DNA of 64,000 bases from an uncultured Paracoccaceae bacterium (GCA_937895435.1 CALAXT010000023.1:1-64000); one strand, 5' to 3'; shown: positions 24,998 through 35,560, counted from the first letter of the stretch. Notes: generated by a model not told the origin, from the sequence alone. A program made the numbers and translations.

Positions 24998-26083
24998 ATG
25001 AACGACATCCTTCCAAACCCCTTTCGCGGCCAAGGGCTTGCCTGTCACGATGCACAAGGCAAAGCGCTGTGGCCAGCCTCGGATGCAAGTGCGGTGGCGC
25101 AGTTACTGTCACATTGCCCCGCACATGGTCAGACGCCACTTCGCGATATGGCGCAGCTTGCGAAAGACATAGGAATTGATGCGCTCTGGGTCAAAGATGA
25201 ACGGGAGCGGATGGGGCTTGGCAGTTTCAAGGCGCTTGGTGCGGCCTTTGCCATCGCCCGCGCGGCGATGGCAGCGCTGGCACACACCGCCACCCCAACG
25301 GCCACAGACTGGGCCAGCGCACTAAAGCACCGGGTGTTCGTGACGGCCAGCGCCGGCAATCACGGCCTGTCAGTTGCCGCAGGCGCGCATATTTTTGGGG
25401 CCAAGGCCGTGATCTATCTGGCCGAAACCGTGCCCACAGCCTTTGCCGAACGGCTGAACGCCAAAGGTGCACAGGTTGTGCGGGCTGGGGCCACCTATGA
25501 AGACAGCATGCAAGCCGCCGCCGATGCCGCCACGCAAAACGGCTGGACGCTGCTGTCTGACAGTTCCTGGCCCGGCTATTGCGACCTGCCACATCAGGTG
25601 ATGGAGGGATATCTGCAATTGGCCGCCGAGGCCACAACCCAAGTGCCCACCCCCCCCACACATATCCTGCTGCAAGCCGGTGTTGGCGGGTTGGCGGCGG
25701 CGGTTGCCGCCCATGCCCGCGCAGTTTGGGGTGATGCGCCACAGATTATAGTCGTCGAACCCGAGGCCGCACCTGCCTTGCTGGAAAGCATTCGCGCCGG
25801 CGAATTGGTCACCACATCTGGCCCCGTGTCAGCAATGGGTCGGTTGGATTGTAAAACCCCATCCATGATTGCACTGGCAGGATTGTCGCGCGATGCAGAC
25901 ATATTCATGACAATATCGGAATCTGAGGCGGCAAGCGGCGTGGCCACACTGGCCAAAAACGGGCTTACCACTACCCCCTCAGGCGGGGCCGGGCTGGCAG
26001 GGCTTTTGACGGGGCGCTTGTCCGGCTTTGATGCCACATCCCGCGTGATGGCCATCCTGAGCGAAGGCGCCGAAGATGCCTGA
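24998..26083 (+). CDS. PLP-dependent lyase, diaminopropionate ammonia-lyase-like
   Basis: A fold-type II PLP enzyme of 361 residues, closest to 2,3-diaminopropionate ammonia-lyase (YgeX/DpaL) and related threonine-dehydratase-like proteins. Lys78 in GLGSFKALG should bind PLP; ASAGNHGLSVA is the asparagine loop and AGVGGLAAAVAAHA the phosphate-binding loop. It has a good ribosome binding site (CAGGAG). Its end overlaps the M24 gene by 8 bp, and the three genes form a tight operon. In ectoine/hydroxyectoine catabolism an analogous lyase (EutB) accompanies M24 and racemase-fold proteins, so a related amino acid derivative may be the substrate; this is inference. Confidence 0.8.
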   Translation: MNDILPNPFRGQGLACHDAQGKALWPASDASAVAQLLSHCPAHGQTPLRDMAQLAKDIGIDALWVKDERERMGLGSFKALGAAFAIARAAMAALAHTATPTATDWASALKHRVFVTASAGNHGLSVAAGAHIFGAKAVIYLAETVPTAFAERLNAKGAQVVRAGATYEDSMQAAADAATQNGWTLLSDSSWPGYCDLPHQVMEGYLQLAAEATTQVPTPPTHILLQAGVGGLAAAVAAHARAVWGDAPQIIVVEPEAAPALLESIRAGELVTTSGPVSAMGRLDCKTPSMIALAGLSRDADIFMTISESEAASGVATLAKNGLTTTPSGGAGLAGLLTGRLSGFDATSRVMAILSEGAEDA

Positions 26084-27242
26084 ACGATCGTTGATCTTTC
26101 CAACCACAGAGTATCGTCGCCGCACCACAGCGCTTCAGATGGAGATGGCGCAGGCGGGGGTGCAGGCTTTGTTGCTAACCACCCCTCCTGACGTATTTTA
26201 TGTGACTGGGTTTTTAACCCGGTTTTGGGAAAGCCCGGCCCGGCCTTGGTTTATCATAGTGCCAGCTGCAGGTGATCCAGTGGCGGTGATCCCGGCGATT
26301 GGGGCAGATTTGATGGGCCGCACTTGGGTGCGCGATATTCGCACTTGGCCGGCACCAGATCCTGCCGATGATGGCGTCAGCTTGCTGGCAGACACACTGT
26401 GCGACTTGGTGCCCAGCACTGGGCACATCGGCCTACCGATGGGGCTTGAGACCCATCTGCGCATGCCGATTGCAGATTATCTGCGCCTGACAGAACGGCT
26501 TGGCCCGCGCCAAATGGTCGATGCCACAAGGGTTGTGCATCGCGTTCGCGAAATTAAATCAGAGCCCGAAATTGAAAAGATCCGCACCACTTGCCGCATT
26601 GCAGCTGATGCCTTTGCCCAAGTGCCCAACTTTGCACAGGCGGGACAGCCGCTAGATCAGGTCTTTCGCAACTTTCAAATAGCGTTGCTGCGCGCTGGGG
26701 CGGATTGGGTCAGTTATGTCGCCGGTGGGGCTGGGCCTGACGGCTATGGCGATGTCATTTCGCCTGCTGACAACCGGCCGCTAGAGCGCGGCGATGTGCT
26801 GATGCTAGACACTGGCGCAGTACGTGAAGGTTATTTTTGCGATTTTGACCGAAATTTTTCCATTGGCCCTGCCTCTGACAGCGCACGCCGGGCGCATGCC
26901 AGCCTGATTGGCGCCACACAAACGGCGCTAGACCAGCTGCGTGCCGGCATGACCGCCCGCGATCTGCACCAAATCCTGACTTCGGCGCTGACAGCCCAAG
27001 GCGCGACGCCCAGTGGGGGCCGGCTGGGCCATGGTCTGGGCCTCAGCCTGACCGAATGGCCCTCAATCAGTGCGAAAGACACAACCGTTTTGCGGGCAGG
27101 CATGGTACTGACACTTGAGCCAGGGGTTGAACTCGCGCCCGGACGGATCATGGTGCATGAAGAAAATATTGTCCTGCGCGACCATGGCGCAGAGCTTTTA
27201 TCGCCCCTGGCCAATGCCACCCTGCCCGAGATTTTACTATGA
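26076..27242 (+). CDS. M24-family metallohydrolase (creatinase/Xaa-Pro dipeptidase/ectoine hydrolase type)
   Basis: A 388-residue two-domain protein: a creatinase-type N-terminal domain (about 10-150) and a pita-bread catalytic domain with all five metal ligands apparent: Asp245 and Asp256 in LDTGAVREGYFCDFDRN, His319 in GHGLGLSLTEWP, Glu348 in LEPGVEL, and Glu362 or Glu363 in VHEEN. The fold serves Xaa-Pro peptidases, creatinase and the ectoine hydrolase DoeA. The neighbours favour a small-molecule hydrolase over a peptidase. It overlaps its upstream neighbour by 8 bp and its downstream neighbour by 4 bp (ATGA). Confidence 0.82.
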   Translation: MPERSLIFPTTEYRRRTTALQMEMAQAGVQALLLTTPPDVFYVTGFLTRFWESPARPWFIIVPAAGDPVAVIPAIGADLMGRTWVRDIRTWPAPDPADDGVSLLADTLCDLVPSTGHIGLPMGLETHLRMPIADYLRLTERLGPRQMVDATRVVHRVREIKSEPEIEKIRTTCRIAADAFAQVPNFAQAGQPLDQVFRNFQIALLRAGADWVSYVAGGAGPDGYGDVISPADNRPLERGDVLMLDTGAVREGYFCDFDRNFSIGPASDSARRAHASLIGATQTALDQLRAGMTARDLHQILTSALTAQGATPSGGRLGHGLGLSLTEWPSISAKDTTVLRAGMVLTLEPGVELAPGRIMVHEENIVLRDHGAELLSPLANATLPEILL

Positions 27243-27997
27243 CACATGCCCCCTATACCCTCACCGGACCAATTGGCACAAAAGCCACGCTTGGGCTGAT
27301 CGTACTGCAGGTTGATGAAACGATAGAACAAGATTTTCGACGACTATTTCGCGACCCTGCCATAGCGCTCTATGTCAGTCGCATCCCTTCGGGCGCAGAT
27401 CTCACGCCCGAAACCATCGCCACGATGAAAACCACCCTGCCCGATGCGGCGGCCCTGTTGCCACCTGCCGCATCGTTTGATGTTGTGGGCTATGCATGCA
27501 CATCAGGCACAACACTGATTGGGGCAGATCATGTCACCCAGCTGGTGTCTGGCGCCTGCCAAACACGGGCGGTGGCCAACCCGCTGAGTGCCGCATTGGG
27601 GGCACTCAGCCATTTGCGCGTGGGGTCAGTGGCGATTGTTTCGCCCTACACCCCCCCGGTAGCCCAGCCAATCCAGCAAGCCTTTGAACGGGCCGGTCTG
27701 CGCGTTCCCCAAACCCTTTCATTTGGCGAAGAGGTCGAGGCGCGCGTGGCGCGCATTGCGCCACATTCCATTACCCAAGCCGCCTTACAAGTTGGGCGCG
27801 CACCGGGGGTTGAGGCGGTATTTTTATCCTGCACCAATCTGCGCACGCTTGATGTCATAGATGATCTGGAACAACGCTTGGGCTTGCCCGTGATCAGCAG
27901 CAATCAGGCGTTGGCGTGGCAAATGGCGCAGCTGGCGGGCGTGCCCACCGCTGCTCGCGGACCGGGGCGGTTATTGCGCGACAGCGCGGCCCCCTAA
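27239..27997 (+). CDS. Asp/Glu racemase-fold enzyme (maleate isomerase/EutA-like)
   Basis: A 252-residue protein of the aspartate/glutamate racemase superfamily, in the branch with maleate cis-trans isomerase, arylmalonate decarboxylase and EutA. Both catalytic cysteines are present: Cys87 in YACTSGTTLIG and Cys198 in FLSCTNLRTLDV. It is third in the overlapping trio; a partner role in isomerising or racemising the trio's substrate is likely but unproven. Its stop codon overlaps the stop of the convergent pgeF gene. Confidence 0.8.
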   Translation: MTHAPYTLTGPIGTKATLGLIVLQVDETIEQDFRRLFRDPAIALYVSRIPSGADLTPETIATMKTTLPDAAALLPPAASFDVVGYACTSGTTLIGADHVTQLVSGACQTRAVANPLSAALGALSHLRVGSVAIVSPYTPPVAQPIQQAFERAGLRVPQTLSFGEEVEARVARIAPHSITQAALQVGRAPGVEAVFLSCTNLRTLDVIDDLEQRLGLPVISSNQALAWQMAQLAGVPTAARGPGRLLRDSAAP

Positions 27998-28755
27998 AGC
28001 ACGATCCCAGCGATCAGGCGGCCATAATCGACCTCTTGCCCATGAACACTGCGGCGATAAGAATAAAACCGCTCTGGATCGCTATATGTGCAATGGCCTG
28101 TCCACTCGGCATGGCCAACGCCCGCTTGCCACAGGCAGGCCAGTGCAAACCCGGGCAAATCAAACTGCATCCGCCCGTTTTGGCCATTGGCAAAAAACCG
28201 GGTATGATCAGGATCATCTGCCACAAACGCATCCAAAAATTCTGGGCCGACCTCATAGGCGCGCTGGCTGATCGTAGGGCCGATCACGGCCGAAATCATG
28301 ACCCGCTGCGCACCTTGGGCCACCATCGCGTCAATGGTTGCGGTCAAAATGCCGCCCAGCGCCCCGCGCCAACCAGCATGGGCCACCCCAATCACCCCGG
28401 CTGTGGTATCTGCCAACAAAACTGGCGCACAATCAGCCGTCAGCACCCCCAGCGCAAGACCTGGCACTTTGGTGACCATGGCATCAGCTGGCACTTGGTC
28501 GTGGGCTGCCACAGGCGCGTGCAACGTGACGACGTTGGGCGAATGCACCTGATGGAGCGTCTGCAACTGCCCATGCCCCACGCCCAAGGCATCGGCCACG
28601 CGGGCGCGGTTGATTGCAACAATCTGCGCCTGATCACCCGACCCCTGACCACAATTCAGCCCAGCGTATATCCCGCTTGAGGCACCGCCCTTGCGGGTAA
28701 AAAACCCGTGGCGCAGCGGGTGCAGGCAATCGGCAGTTACAGTTTCAAGGCTCAT
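27994..28755 (-). CDS. pgeF: Peptidoglycan editing factor PgeF (laccase-domain, YfiH family)
   Basis: A copper/zinc-type multi-copper-oxidase-like protein (DUF152) that in E. coli cleaves misincorporated L-Ser from muropeptides. The 253-residue sequence has the family blocks HGFFTRKGGASSGIYAGLN, HQVHSPNVV, TADCAPVLLAD, VAHAGWRGALGG and the C-terminal SYRRSVHGQEVDYGRL-like segment; the ligand residues HQVHS, TADC and HAGWRG are intact. I chose the ATG at 28755; a GTG-type start at 28785 would overlap midA. It follows midA after one base. Confidence 0.9.
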   Translation of the reverse strand: MSLETVTADCLHPLRHGFFTRKGGASSGIYAGLNCGQGSGDQAQIVAINRARVADALGVGHGQLQTLHQVHSPNVVTLHAPVAAHDQVPADAMVTKVPGLALGVLTADCAPVLLADTTAGVIGVAHAGWRGALGGILTATIDAMVAQGAQRVMISAVIGPTISQRAYEVGPEFLDAFVADDPDHTRFFANGQNGRMQFDLPGFALACLWQAGVGHAEWTGHCTYSDPERFYSYRRSVHGQEVDYGRLIAGIVL

Positions 28756-28756
28756 G

Positions 28757-29836
28757 TCAAACACATCCGGGCAAAGGGGGCGCACCTCGGGGGCTGACCG
28801 CCAAGGCTTTAAATAAGTTCCCCATTTCTTGGGGGTGGGTCAAGCGGCGATGCGCAGTAACATGCGCGTCTAGTGCCGCACCATGCAGCGATTGCGCCAG
28901 CCGTTCAGCCCGCGCAGTAATACCCAAACGTTCCAACAAAACGCCTTGGGGGGTCAGCGGGCTGACCCAGGCCCCAAGGCCAGTGGCCGCTTGCGCCATC
29001 GGTTCAAAATCAACATGTGCGGTCAGATCAGCCTGACCGGGGGTGGCCATTGGGTCAACCACCGCATGATCTTTGACAGCCTGAAACGTATCGCCCAAAG
29101 ACCGCCAACCGCCATAATCCACAACCAGCGCCGCACCCCCATATTGGGCAATCCGTCCCGCAATACTGGCCATTATCGGTGCCGCCGTTGGGCACAGTTC
29201 AACCACATCACCCGGTTGAGTATCGGCCAACCGGTGGGACAGTGCCGCCAGCGGCGTCGCCGCGCTGAGCCCCGCCGCCAGCCCCGTGCGCGCAGCGTCC
29301 AACCCAATCACCCGCTCATGCCAACCCCCAGCTGATCCACGTTGAAACTGGCGGATGGGCAGGGCATCAAAAAACTCATTGGCCACCAGCCACAGCGGGG
29401 CCTGCGGCAAATCATCAACACGATCTAGCCAAACCGGTGATGTCAGATCGCCCAGACGCTGGGCCTGTTGGGCGCGCATTCGGGGCGCGGCCTCAACCAA
29501 GTGCAGTCGCGCTGCGGCATGAAAGCCCGGCACCAACCGGGTGGCACGCCAAATATCAGCCATCAACGTGCCACGCCCCGGCCCCAGTTCGGCCAGCACA
29601 AACGAGGCGGGGGATCCCTGATCCACCCAGCTTTGCGCCAAACACAGCCCCAGCATTTCGCCAAACATCTGGCTGATTTCTGGCGCCGTCGTAAAATCGC
29701 CGCTCCCCCCAATCGCTGGACGCTGGGTGTAATAGCCATGTTCAGGGTGCAGCAAACATTCGGCCATATAATCGGCCAAGGTGATCGGGCCCGTGGCAAC
29801 AATGCGGCGGAGCAGGGCTGCGCCAAGCGGAGTCAT
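28757..29836 (-). CDS. MidA/NDUFAF7-family SAM-dependent methyltransferase
   Basis: A class I methyltransferase of 359 residues related to NDUFAF7, the complex I assembly factor that dimethylates an arginine. Family marks include [57 protein letters not shown] (SAM motif I) and [14 protein letters not shown]. The role in complex I assembly in bacteria is plausible but unproven. It overlaps lgt by 4 bp and precedes pgeF by one base, a neighbourhood common in alphaproteobacteria. Confidence 0.88.
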   Translation of the reverse strand: MTPLGAALLRRIVATGPITLADYMAECLLHPEHGYYTQRPAIGGSGDFTTAPEISQMFGEMLGLCLAQSWVDQGSPASFVLAELGPGRGTLMADIWRATRLVPGFHAAARLHLVEAAPRMRAQQAQRLGDLTSPVWLDRVDDLPQAPLWLVANEFFDALPIRQFQRGSAGGWHERVIGLDAARTGLAAGLSAATPLAALSHRLADTQPGDVVELCPTAAPIMASIAGRIAQYGGAALVVDYGGWRSLGDTFQAVKDHAVVDPMATPGQADLTAHVDFEPMAQAATGLGAWVSPLTPQGVLLERLGITARAERLAQSLHGAALDAHVTAHRRLTHPQEMGNLFKALAVSPRGAPPLPGCV

Positions 29837-30732
29837 CTTGGCACAGTTGGACGAGCCAACACGATCAACCCAACCCCCAACAGCACCATCGGCAACGACA
29901 ACATTTGGCCCATCGACAGCCCAAACCCTGGCGCCAAAACCAGCACATGACCCAACGGATTTTCGGCTGTAAGAAATTGCGCATCAGCTTGCCGGAAAAG
30001 CTCAACCACAAACCGCGCAGCGCCATAGCCTGCCAAAAACAGCCCAAAAAGCGCACCCGGCCTGCGCAACCATCCCGCGCGCAACGCCAACAAAAGAACA
30101 GCCCCCAGCAAAAGCCCCTCAAGCCCCGCCTCATAGAGCTGCGAGGGGTGGCGGCCACATATACCCACCACACCCGGGCAATCTTGCGCCGCGATGCCCG
30201 GGAATGCCACAGCCCACGGCAGATCGGTCGGCCGCCCCCAAAGCTCTGCATTAATAAAATTGGCCAGACGGCCAAAAAACAGCCCCACCGGCGTGGCCAG
30301 CGCCAGCGCATCAGCCAATGACAACAGCGCCCACCCCCCAATGGCATAACGCCGCGCATAAATCATTGATGCCAGCACAACCCCAACAAAGCCACCATGG
30401 AAAGACATGCCGCCCTCCCACACCCGCAAGATCCGCAGCGGCTCGGCCCAAAAGCCGCCCGGCTGATAAAACAGCACATAACCAAACCGCCCCCCCAAAA
30501 CGATACCAAGGATCAGCCATGTAAGCAGGTCTTCCACCTGTTCGGGGCGCATCGGGGGGCGCGCACCGGGCCACAGGCTGACCCGCCGCATCAGCAAAAT
30601 CAAAATGCGCCAACCAACCAAAATACCGGCGATATAGGCCAGCGCATACCACCGCACGGCCAGTGTCAGCCCACCGATCTCAACCGAGATCAGCACGGGG
30701 TCAATCGCAGGAAAGGGCAAAGGCGCAACCAT
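29833..30732 (-). CDS. lgt: Prolipoprotein diacylglyceryl transferase Lgt
   Basis: The inner membrane enzyme that adds diacylglycerol to the lipobox cysteine of lipoproteins, the first step of their maturation. The 299-residue protein has about seven helices and the signature region [20 protein letters not shown], plus [12 protein letters not shown] and HPSQLYEA. The conserved His and Arg residues of these motifs are present. It is first in the lgt-midA-pgeF operon. The Tad lipoproteins in this window are among its likely substrates. Confidence 0.96.
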   Translation of the reverse strand: MVAPLPFPAIDPVLISVEIGGLTLAVRWYALAYIAGILVGWRILILLMRRVSLWPGARPPMRPEQVEDLLTWLILGIVLGGRFGYVLFYQPGGFWAEPLRILRVWEGGMSFHGGFVGVVLASMIYARRYAIGGWALLSLADALALATPVGLFFGRLANFINAELWGRPTDLPWAVAFPGIAAQDCPGVVGICGRHPSQLYEAGLEGLLLGAVLLLALRAGWLRRPGALFGLFLAGYGAARFVVELFRQADAQFLTAENPLGHVLVLAPGFGLSMGQMLSLPMVLLGVGLIVLARPTVPR

Positions 30733-30820
30733 GCCCCTGCATCAGGCGAGATCGGCCCGAAGTCAACCTTGAGCTTTCGCGCGGTTACCCTCATAAAGAA
30801 AACGCACCACGGAGGCAAAA

Positions 30821-31078
30821 ATGCAAACCCGCAACAAGATCCTCGACGACCTGTCGCAGCTTATGACCAATGCCATGGGCATGGCCCAAGGCGCTAAAAC
30901 CGAAGCAGAAACCGCCATGAAAAGCCTAATTGACCGCTGGCTGGCCGATCATGATTTCGTCACCCGCGAAGAATTTGATGCCGTTCGCGCCATGGCACAA
31001 AAAGCACGCGAAGAAAACGCAGCCCTCTCCGCCCGTTTGGCTGTGCTTGAGGCGAATGCGGCCCAACAGAACACCTGA
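30821..31078 (+). CDS. ubiK: UbiK-family ubiquinone accessory factor (BMFP domain)
   Basis: An 85-residue, mostly helical protein of the UbiK/YqiC family, which helps the Ubi enzyme complex work with its lipid substrates. It begins TRNKILDDLSQLMTNAMG and ends with a coiled-coil segment (VTREEFDAVRAMAQKAREEN and LAVLEANAA), exactly the family layout. A strong GGAGG ribosome binding site lies 7 bp before the ATG. It is divergent from lgt. Confidence 0.85.
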   Translation: MQTRNKILDDLSQLMTNAMGMAQGAKTEAETAMKSLIDRWLADHDFVTREEFDAVRAMAQKAREENAALSARLAVLEANAAQQNT

Positions 31079-31163
31079 GAAACCATAACACTTTTGACGC
31101 AAATGAGAGCGGTGACAAAATTCTGCTATGGATTGTATATCATTGATTTAATTCGCCCTTTAT

Positions 31164-31203
31164 GCCATTGTCTAGGTGTGCGTGAAACCTAGGTCAGGAT
31201 GGC
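31164..31203 (+). other. Hairpin in the leader of the YbjN-family gene
   Basis: An interrupted stem: outer arms GCCAT (31164-31168) and ATGGC (31199-31203), inner arms CTAGGT (31172-31177) and ACCTAG (31187-31192) around a 9-base loop. It lies about 40 bp before the start codon of the downstream gene. It could be an RNA control element or a repressor site; there is no U-tract, so it is not a terminator. Confidence 0.4.
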
Positions 31204-31244
31204 ACTGGCGATATTTTCATGTTTACAATTCTTGAGGTAGCGAT

Positions 31245-31742
31245 TTGTCAGACGATCATGTTGTCTTAGACGATGTTGAACCAATCGATTTGGTTGAAAG
31301 CGTTGCGTCGGTGCGAAAATGGGATTTTGAAAGGTTAGGTTCTGATAAAATCTCAATGGTCGCTGCGGGTCAGTGGCGCAGCTATCAGGTTCTACTTTCG
31401 TGGTCTGATTTTCAGAAAATATTACGGTTAACATGCAGTTTTGAAATCGTGCCTGCAAAAACCAAACGGCCCATGCTGTTTGAAACGATAAATCTGTGTA
31501 ATGAAATGATGACAACAGGCGCGTTTTATTTTTGTGAAGACCAACAGAAATTGATTTTTCGATATGGGTTTCCAATGCGCGAGATGGGGCAACTGACGCC
31601 ACGTCTGATTGATACCCTGATTGCCAATGCCCTGCGCCAATGTGACCGGTTCTACCCGGCGTTTCAGCTGGCAATTTGGTCCAGCCGCACCCCAAAAGAG
31701 GCCTTGAACGTGGCCATTGCAGAGGCTTACGGCCACGCATAA
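31245..31742 (+). CDS. YbjN domain-containing protein
   Basis: A 165-residue cytoplasmic protein of the YbjN family (type III secretion chaperone-like fold), common in alphaproteobacteria and of unclear function. Typical blocks are WRSYQVLLSWSDFQKILRLTC, MTTGAFYFCEDQQKLIFRYG and CDRFYPAFQLAIW. The start is TTG at 31245 with GAGGTAGCGAT before it; no ATG or GTG is nearby in frame. A hairpin lies in its leader. proC follows after 32 bp. Confidence 0.78.
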   Translation: MSDDHVVLDDVEPIDLVESVASVRKWDFERLGSDKISMVAAGQWRSYQVLLSWSDFQKILRLTCSFEIVPAKTKRPMLFETINLCNEMMTTGAFYFCEDQQKLIFRYGFPMREMGQLTPRLIDTLIANALRQCDRFYPAFQLAIWSSRTPKEALNVAIAEAYGHA

Positions 31743-31747
31743 GCTAA

Positions 31748-31770
31748 CCCCCGCAAGAACACGGCGGGGG
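31748..31770 (+). promoter_or_regulatory. GC hairpin covering the proC ribosome binding site
   Basis: A 7-bp all-GC stem CCCCCGC / GCGGGGG with a 9-base loop ends 4 bases before the proC ATG. Its right arm is the only Shine-Dalgarno-like purine tract, so the structure should mask ribosome access. It could mute translation or couple it to the upstream gene, whose stop is 5 bases before the hairpin. Confidence 0.45.
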
Positions 31771-31774
31771 AAAT

Positions 31775-32587
31775 ATGGACTTTTCTGAAATTAGCGCACG
31801 CGGTCTGGTGCTGCTGGGCTGCGGCAAGATGGGTGGTGCGCTTTTGGCGGGCTGGCTGCGTGGCGGGTTAAACCCGGCCAGCGTCTTTGTGGTGGACCCT
31901 ATGCCCTCAGAGTGGCTGCGCGCGCAGGGCGTGCACATCAACCAACCCCTGCCAGAAAACCCGGCGTTTGTTCTGCTGGCGGTAAAGCCACAAATGATGG
32001 CTGCAGCACTGCCCAGTGTTGCCAGCCACGGAAACGGTACCACCGTCTTTTTGTCGATTGCAGCGGGCTGGCCCATTCATACCTTTGAAACCGCTCTGGG
32101 GGGCCAAAGCCCAATCATCCGCGCCATGCCCAACACCCCCGCAGCTGTCGGCCACGGCATCAGCGCCCTGATTGGCAACGCCCACACCACCGCCGCCCAG
32201 CTTGATCTGGCCGAGGCGCTGCTGTCAGCCGTTGGTCAGACCGTGCGACTTGACGATGAATCACAGATGGATGCGGTTACAGCTGTCTCGGGCTCTGGCC
32301 CAGCCTATGTTTTTCATCTGATCGAAACACTGGCAGCCGCCGGCAGCGCACAGGGGTTACCCGCAGATTTGGCAATGAAGCTGGCCCGCGCCACAGTTGC
32401 AGGCGCAGGGCATCTGGCCGAATCTGCAGACGAAGACCCTGCGCAACTGCGCATAAATGTAACAAGCCCCGGCGGCACAACAGCCGCCGCATTGGCTGTA
32501 CTGATGGACCCAGACACAGGCTTTCCCAACCTGCTGCCGCGCGCCGTAAAAGCAGCTGCCGACCGTGGACGAGAGCTGGGTGCATGA
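31775..32587 (+). CDS. proC: Pyrroline-5-carboxylate reductase
   Basis: Last step of proline synthesis: NAD(P)H-dependent reduction of pyrroline-5-carboxylate. The 270-residue protein has the Rossmann motif LLGCGKMGGALLAGWL, AVKPQMM, the RAMPNTPAAVGHGISAL segment, and the C-terminal domain with AVSGSGPAYVFHLIETLA and VTSPGGTTAAAL. It overlaps the CsaA-like gene by 4 bp. Confidence 0.94.
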   Translation: MDFSEISARGLVLLGCGKMGGALLAGWLRGGLNPASVFVVDPMPSEWLRAQGVHINQPLPENPAFVLLAVKPQMMAAALPSVASHGNGTTVFLSIAAGWPIHTFETALGGQSPIIRAMPNTPAAVGHGISALIGNAHTTAAQLDLAEALLSAVGQTVRLDDESQMDAVTAVSGSGPAYVFHLIETLAAAGSAQGLPADLAMKLARATVAGAGHLAESADEDPAQLRINVTSPGGTTAAALAVLMDPDTGFPNLLPRAVKAAADRGRELGA

Positions 32588-32922
32588 CAGAGCTAAGCTA
32601 TGATGATTTCCTGCGGGTCGATATTCGCGTCGGGCAAATAACCCGCGCCGAACCCTATCCCGAGGCGCGCAAACCCGCGATCAAACTGTGGATGAATTTT
32701 GGCCCTGAATTGGGCGAACGGAAAAGCTCGGCCCAACTCACCCGCCATTACACCCCTGAAACCCTGATTGGCCGCCGCATTTTAGCGGTGGTCAATTTTC
32801 CACCCCGCCAGATCGGCAAATTCATGTCTGAGGTTCTGGTGTTGGGCGTTCCTGATGAAACAGAGGAGGTCGTACTGTTGAAACCTGATTTTGATGTGCC
32901 GCTTGGCGGGAGGATGTTTTGA
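32584..32922 (+). CDS. csaA: CsaA-like tRNA-binding protein
   Basis: A 112-residue OB-fold protein of the tRNA-binding (Arc1p/EMAP-like) family. It has FLRVDIRVGQITRAEPYPEARKP-type start in two blocks and the helix-strand region VVNFPPRQIGKFMSEVLVLG found in CsaA, a chaperone-like tRNA-binding protein. It is embedded between proC and a 2-hydroxyacid dehydrogenase with 4-bp and 4-bp overlaps, so all three are cotranslated. Confidence 0.88.
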   Translation: MTELSYDDFLRVDIRVGQITRAEPYPEARKPAIKLWMNFGPELGERKSSAQLTRHYTPETLIGRRILAVVNFPPRQIGKFMSEVLVLGVPDETEEVVLLKPDFDVPLGGRMF

Positions 32923-33872
32923 AACTTTTGATCACACGCCCATTGCCCGAACCCGTGATGGCCGCAGCCAAAGCGCAGTTTGACGTTACTGCCCGCGAAA
33001 ATACGCTGCCACTCAGCCGCGATGAAATGATCGCAGCCCTGAGCGACTATGATCTGGTGCTGCCTACGCTGGGGGATCTGTTTTCTGCCGATATTTTTGC
33101 AGCCGTGCCCAACCCACGCGCCAAAATGCTGGGCAACTTCGGGGTGGGGTTCAACCACATCGATGTGGCCGCCGCCAGTGCGGCAGGCATTGTGGTGACA
33201 AACACCCCCGGCGCTGTCACCGACGCCACCGCCGATATTGCCCTGATGCTGATGCTGATGGCAGCGCGTCGGGCCAGCGAGGGCGAGCGGCTGGTCCGCG
33301 ATCAAGCGTGGCAGGGCTGGCACCCCATTCAGATGCTGGGGCAGCCGGTCACCGGGCGCCATGTCGGCATTGTTGGCATGGGTCGGATCGGCAAGGCCAT
33401 CGCAAAACGCTGTCATTTTGGCTTTGGTATGCAGGTGTCGTTTTTCAACCGCTCACCCGTGGCGGACCCGGGCGTGCCGGGCCAACAGGTCAGCAGCCTG
33501 AGCGAACTTGCGGGTCAGGTTGATTTTCTGGTGACCGCCGTTCCCGGCGGCGCGGAAACCCGCCACATCATCAATGCCGAAGTTCTGGCCGCCATGAAAT
33601 CCACCGGTATTCTGGTCAACATCGCCCGCGGCGATGTGGTTGAAGAAGGCGCGCTGATCGCAGCACTGCAAACTGGGCAAATCGCAGCAGCCGGTTTGGA
33701 TGTCTATGAACGCGAACCAATCGTGCCCGAGGCGCTCCGCGCCCTGGAAAATGCCGTTTTACTGCCGCATTTGGGCACAGCGGTTTTAGAAGTGCGCTCT
33801 GCGATGGGAATGATTGCTGTGGAAAACTTAGTGGCCTTTGCGGCAGGCAAAGAACCACCAAACCGGGTCTAA
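32919..33872 (+). CDS. D-2-hydroxyacid dehydrogenase (glyoxylate/hydroxypyruvate reductase-like)
   Basis: A 317-residue NAD(P)-dependent dehydrogenase of the D-isomer-specific family. It shows the dinucleotide-binding motif VGIVGMGRIGKAIAKRC and the catalytic Arg (NIARGDVVEE), Glu (LDVYEREP) and His (LLPHLGTA). Preference for glyoxylate or hydroxypyruvate is likely from overall similarity but not certain. It starts with TTG, overlapping the preceding TGA as TTGA, with GGGAGGATG ahead as ribosome binding site. Confidence 0.87.
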   Translation: MKLLITRPLPEPVMAAAKAQFDVTARENTLPLSRDEMIAALSDYDLVLPTLGDLFSADIFAAVPNPRAKMLGNFGVGFNHIDVAAASAAGIVVTNTPGAVTDATADIALMLMLMAARRASEGERLVRDQAWQGWHPIQMLGQPVTGRHVGIVGMGRIGKAIAKRCHFGFGMQVSFFNRSPVADPGVPGQQVSSLSELAGQVDFLVTAVPGGAETRHIINAEVLAAMKSTGILVNIARGDVVEEGALIAALQTGQIAAAGLDVYEREPIVPEALRALENAVLLPHLGTAVLEVRSAMGMIAVENLVAFAAGKEPPNRV

Positions 33873-33880
33873 AAACCACA

Positions 33881-33919
33881 CCTTGCGCCCAGCCCAGACC
33901 CAAACGGCTGGGCGCAAGG
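33881..33919. terminator. Bidirectional terminator between 2-hydroxyacid dehydrogenase and Lrp-type genes
   Basis: A perfect 14-bp stem (CCTTGCGCCCAGCC and its complement) with an 11-base loop lies between two convergent genes. On the minus strand the stem is followed after a few bases by a T-rich stretch (GGTTTTT), so it best ends the Lrp-type gene; it probably serves both. Confidence 0.75.
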
Positions 33920-33931
33920 CAAAAGCCATCC

Positions 33932-35549
<1,618 letters not shown>

Positions 35550-35560
35550 GCCCACAGCTT

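Noticed and set aside
24998-27997. Hydroxyectoine degradation operon
   Set aside because: EutC, the deacetylase and the transport genes are missing and the lyase resembles diaminopropionate ammonia-lyase, so a full assignment is not justified.
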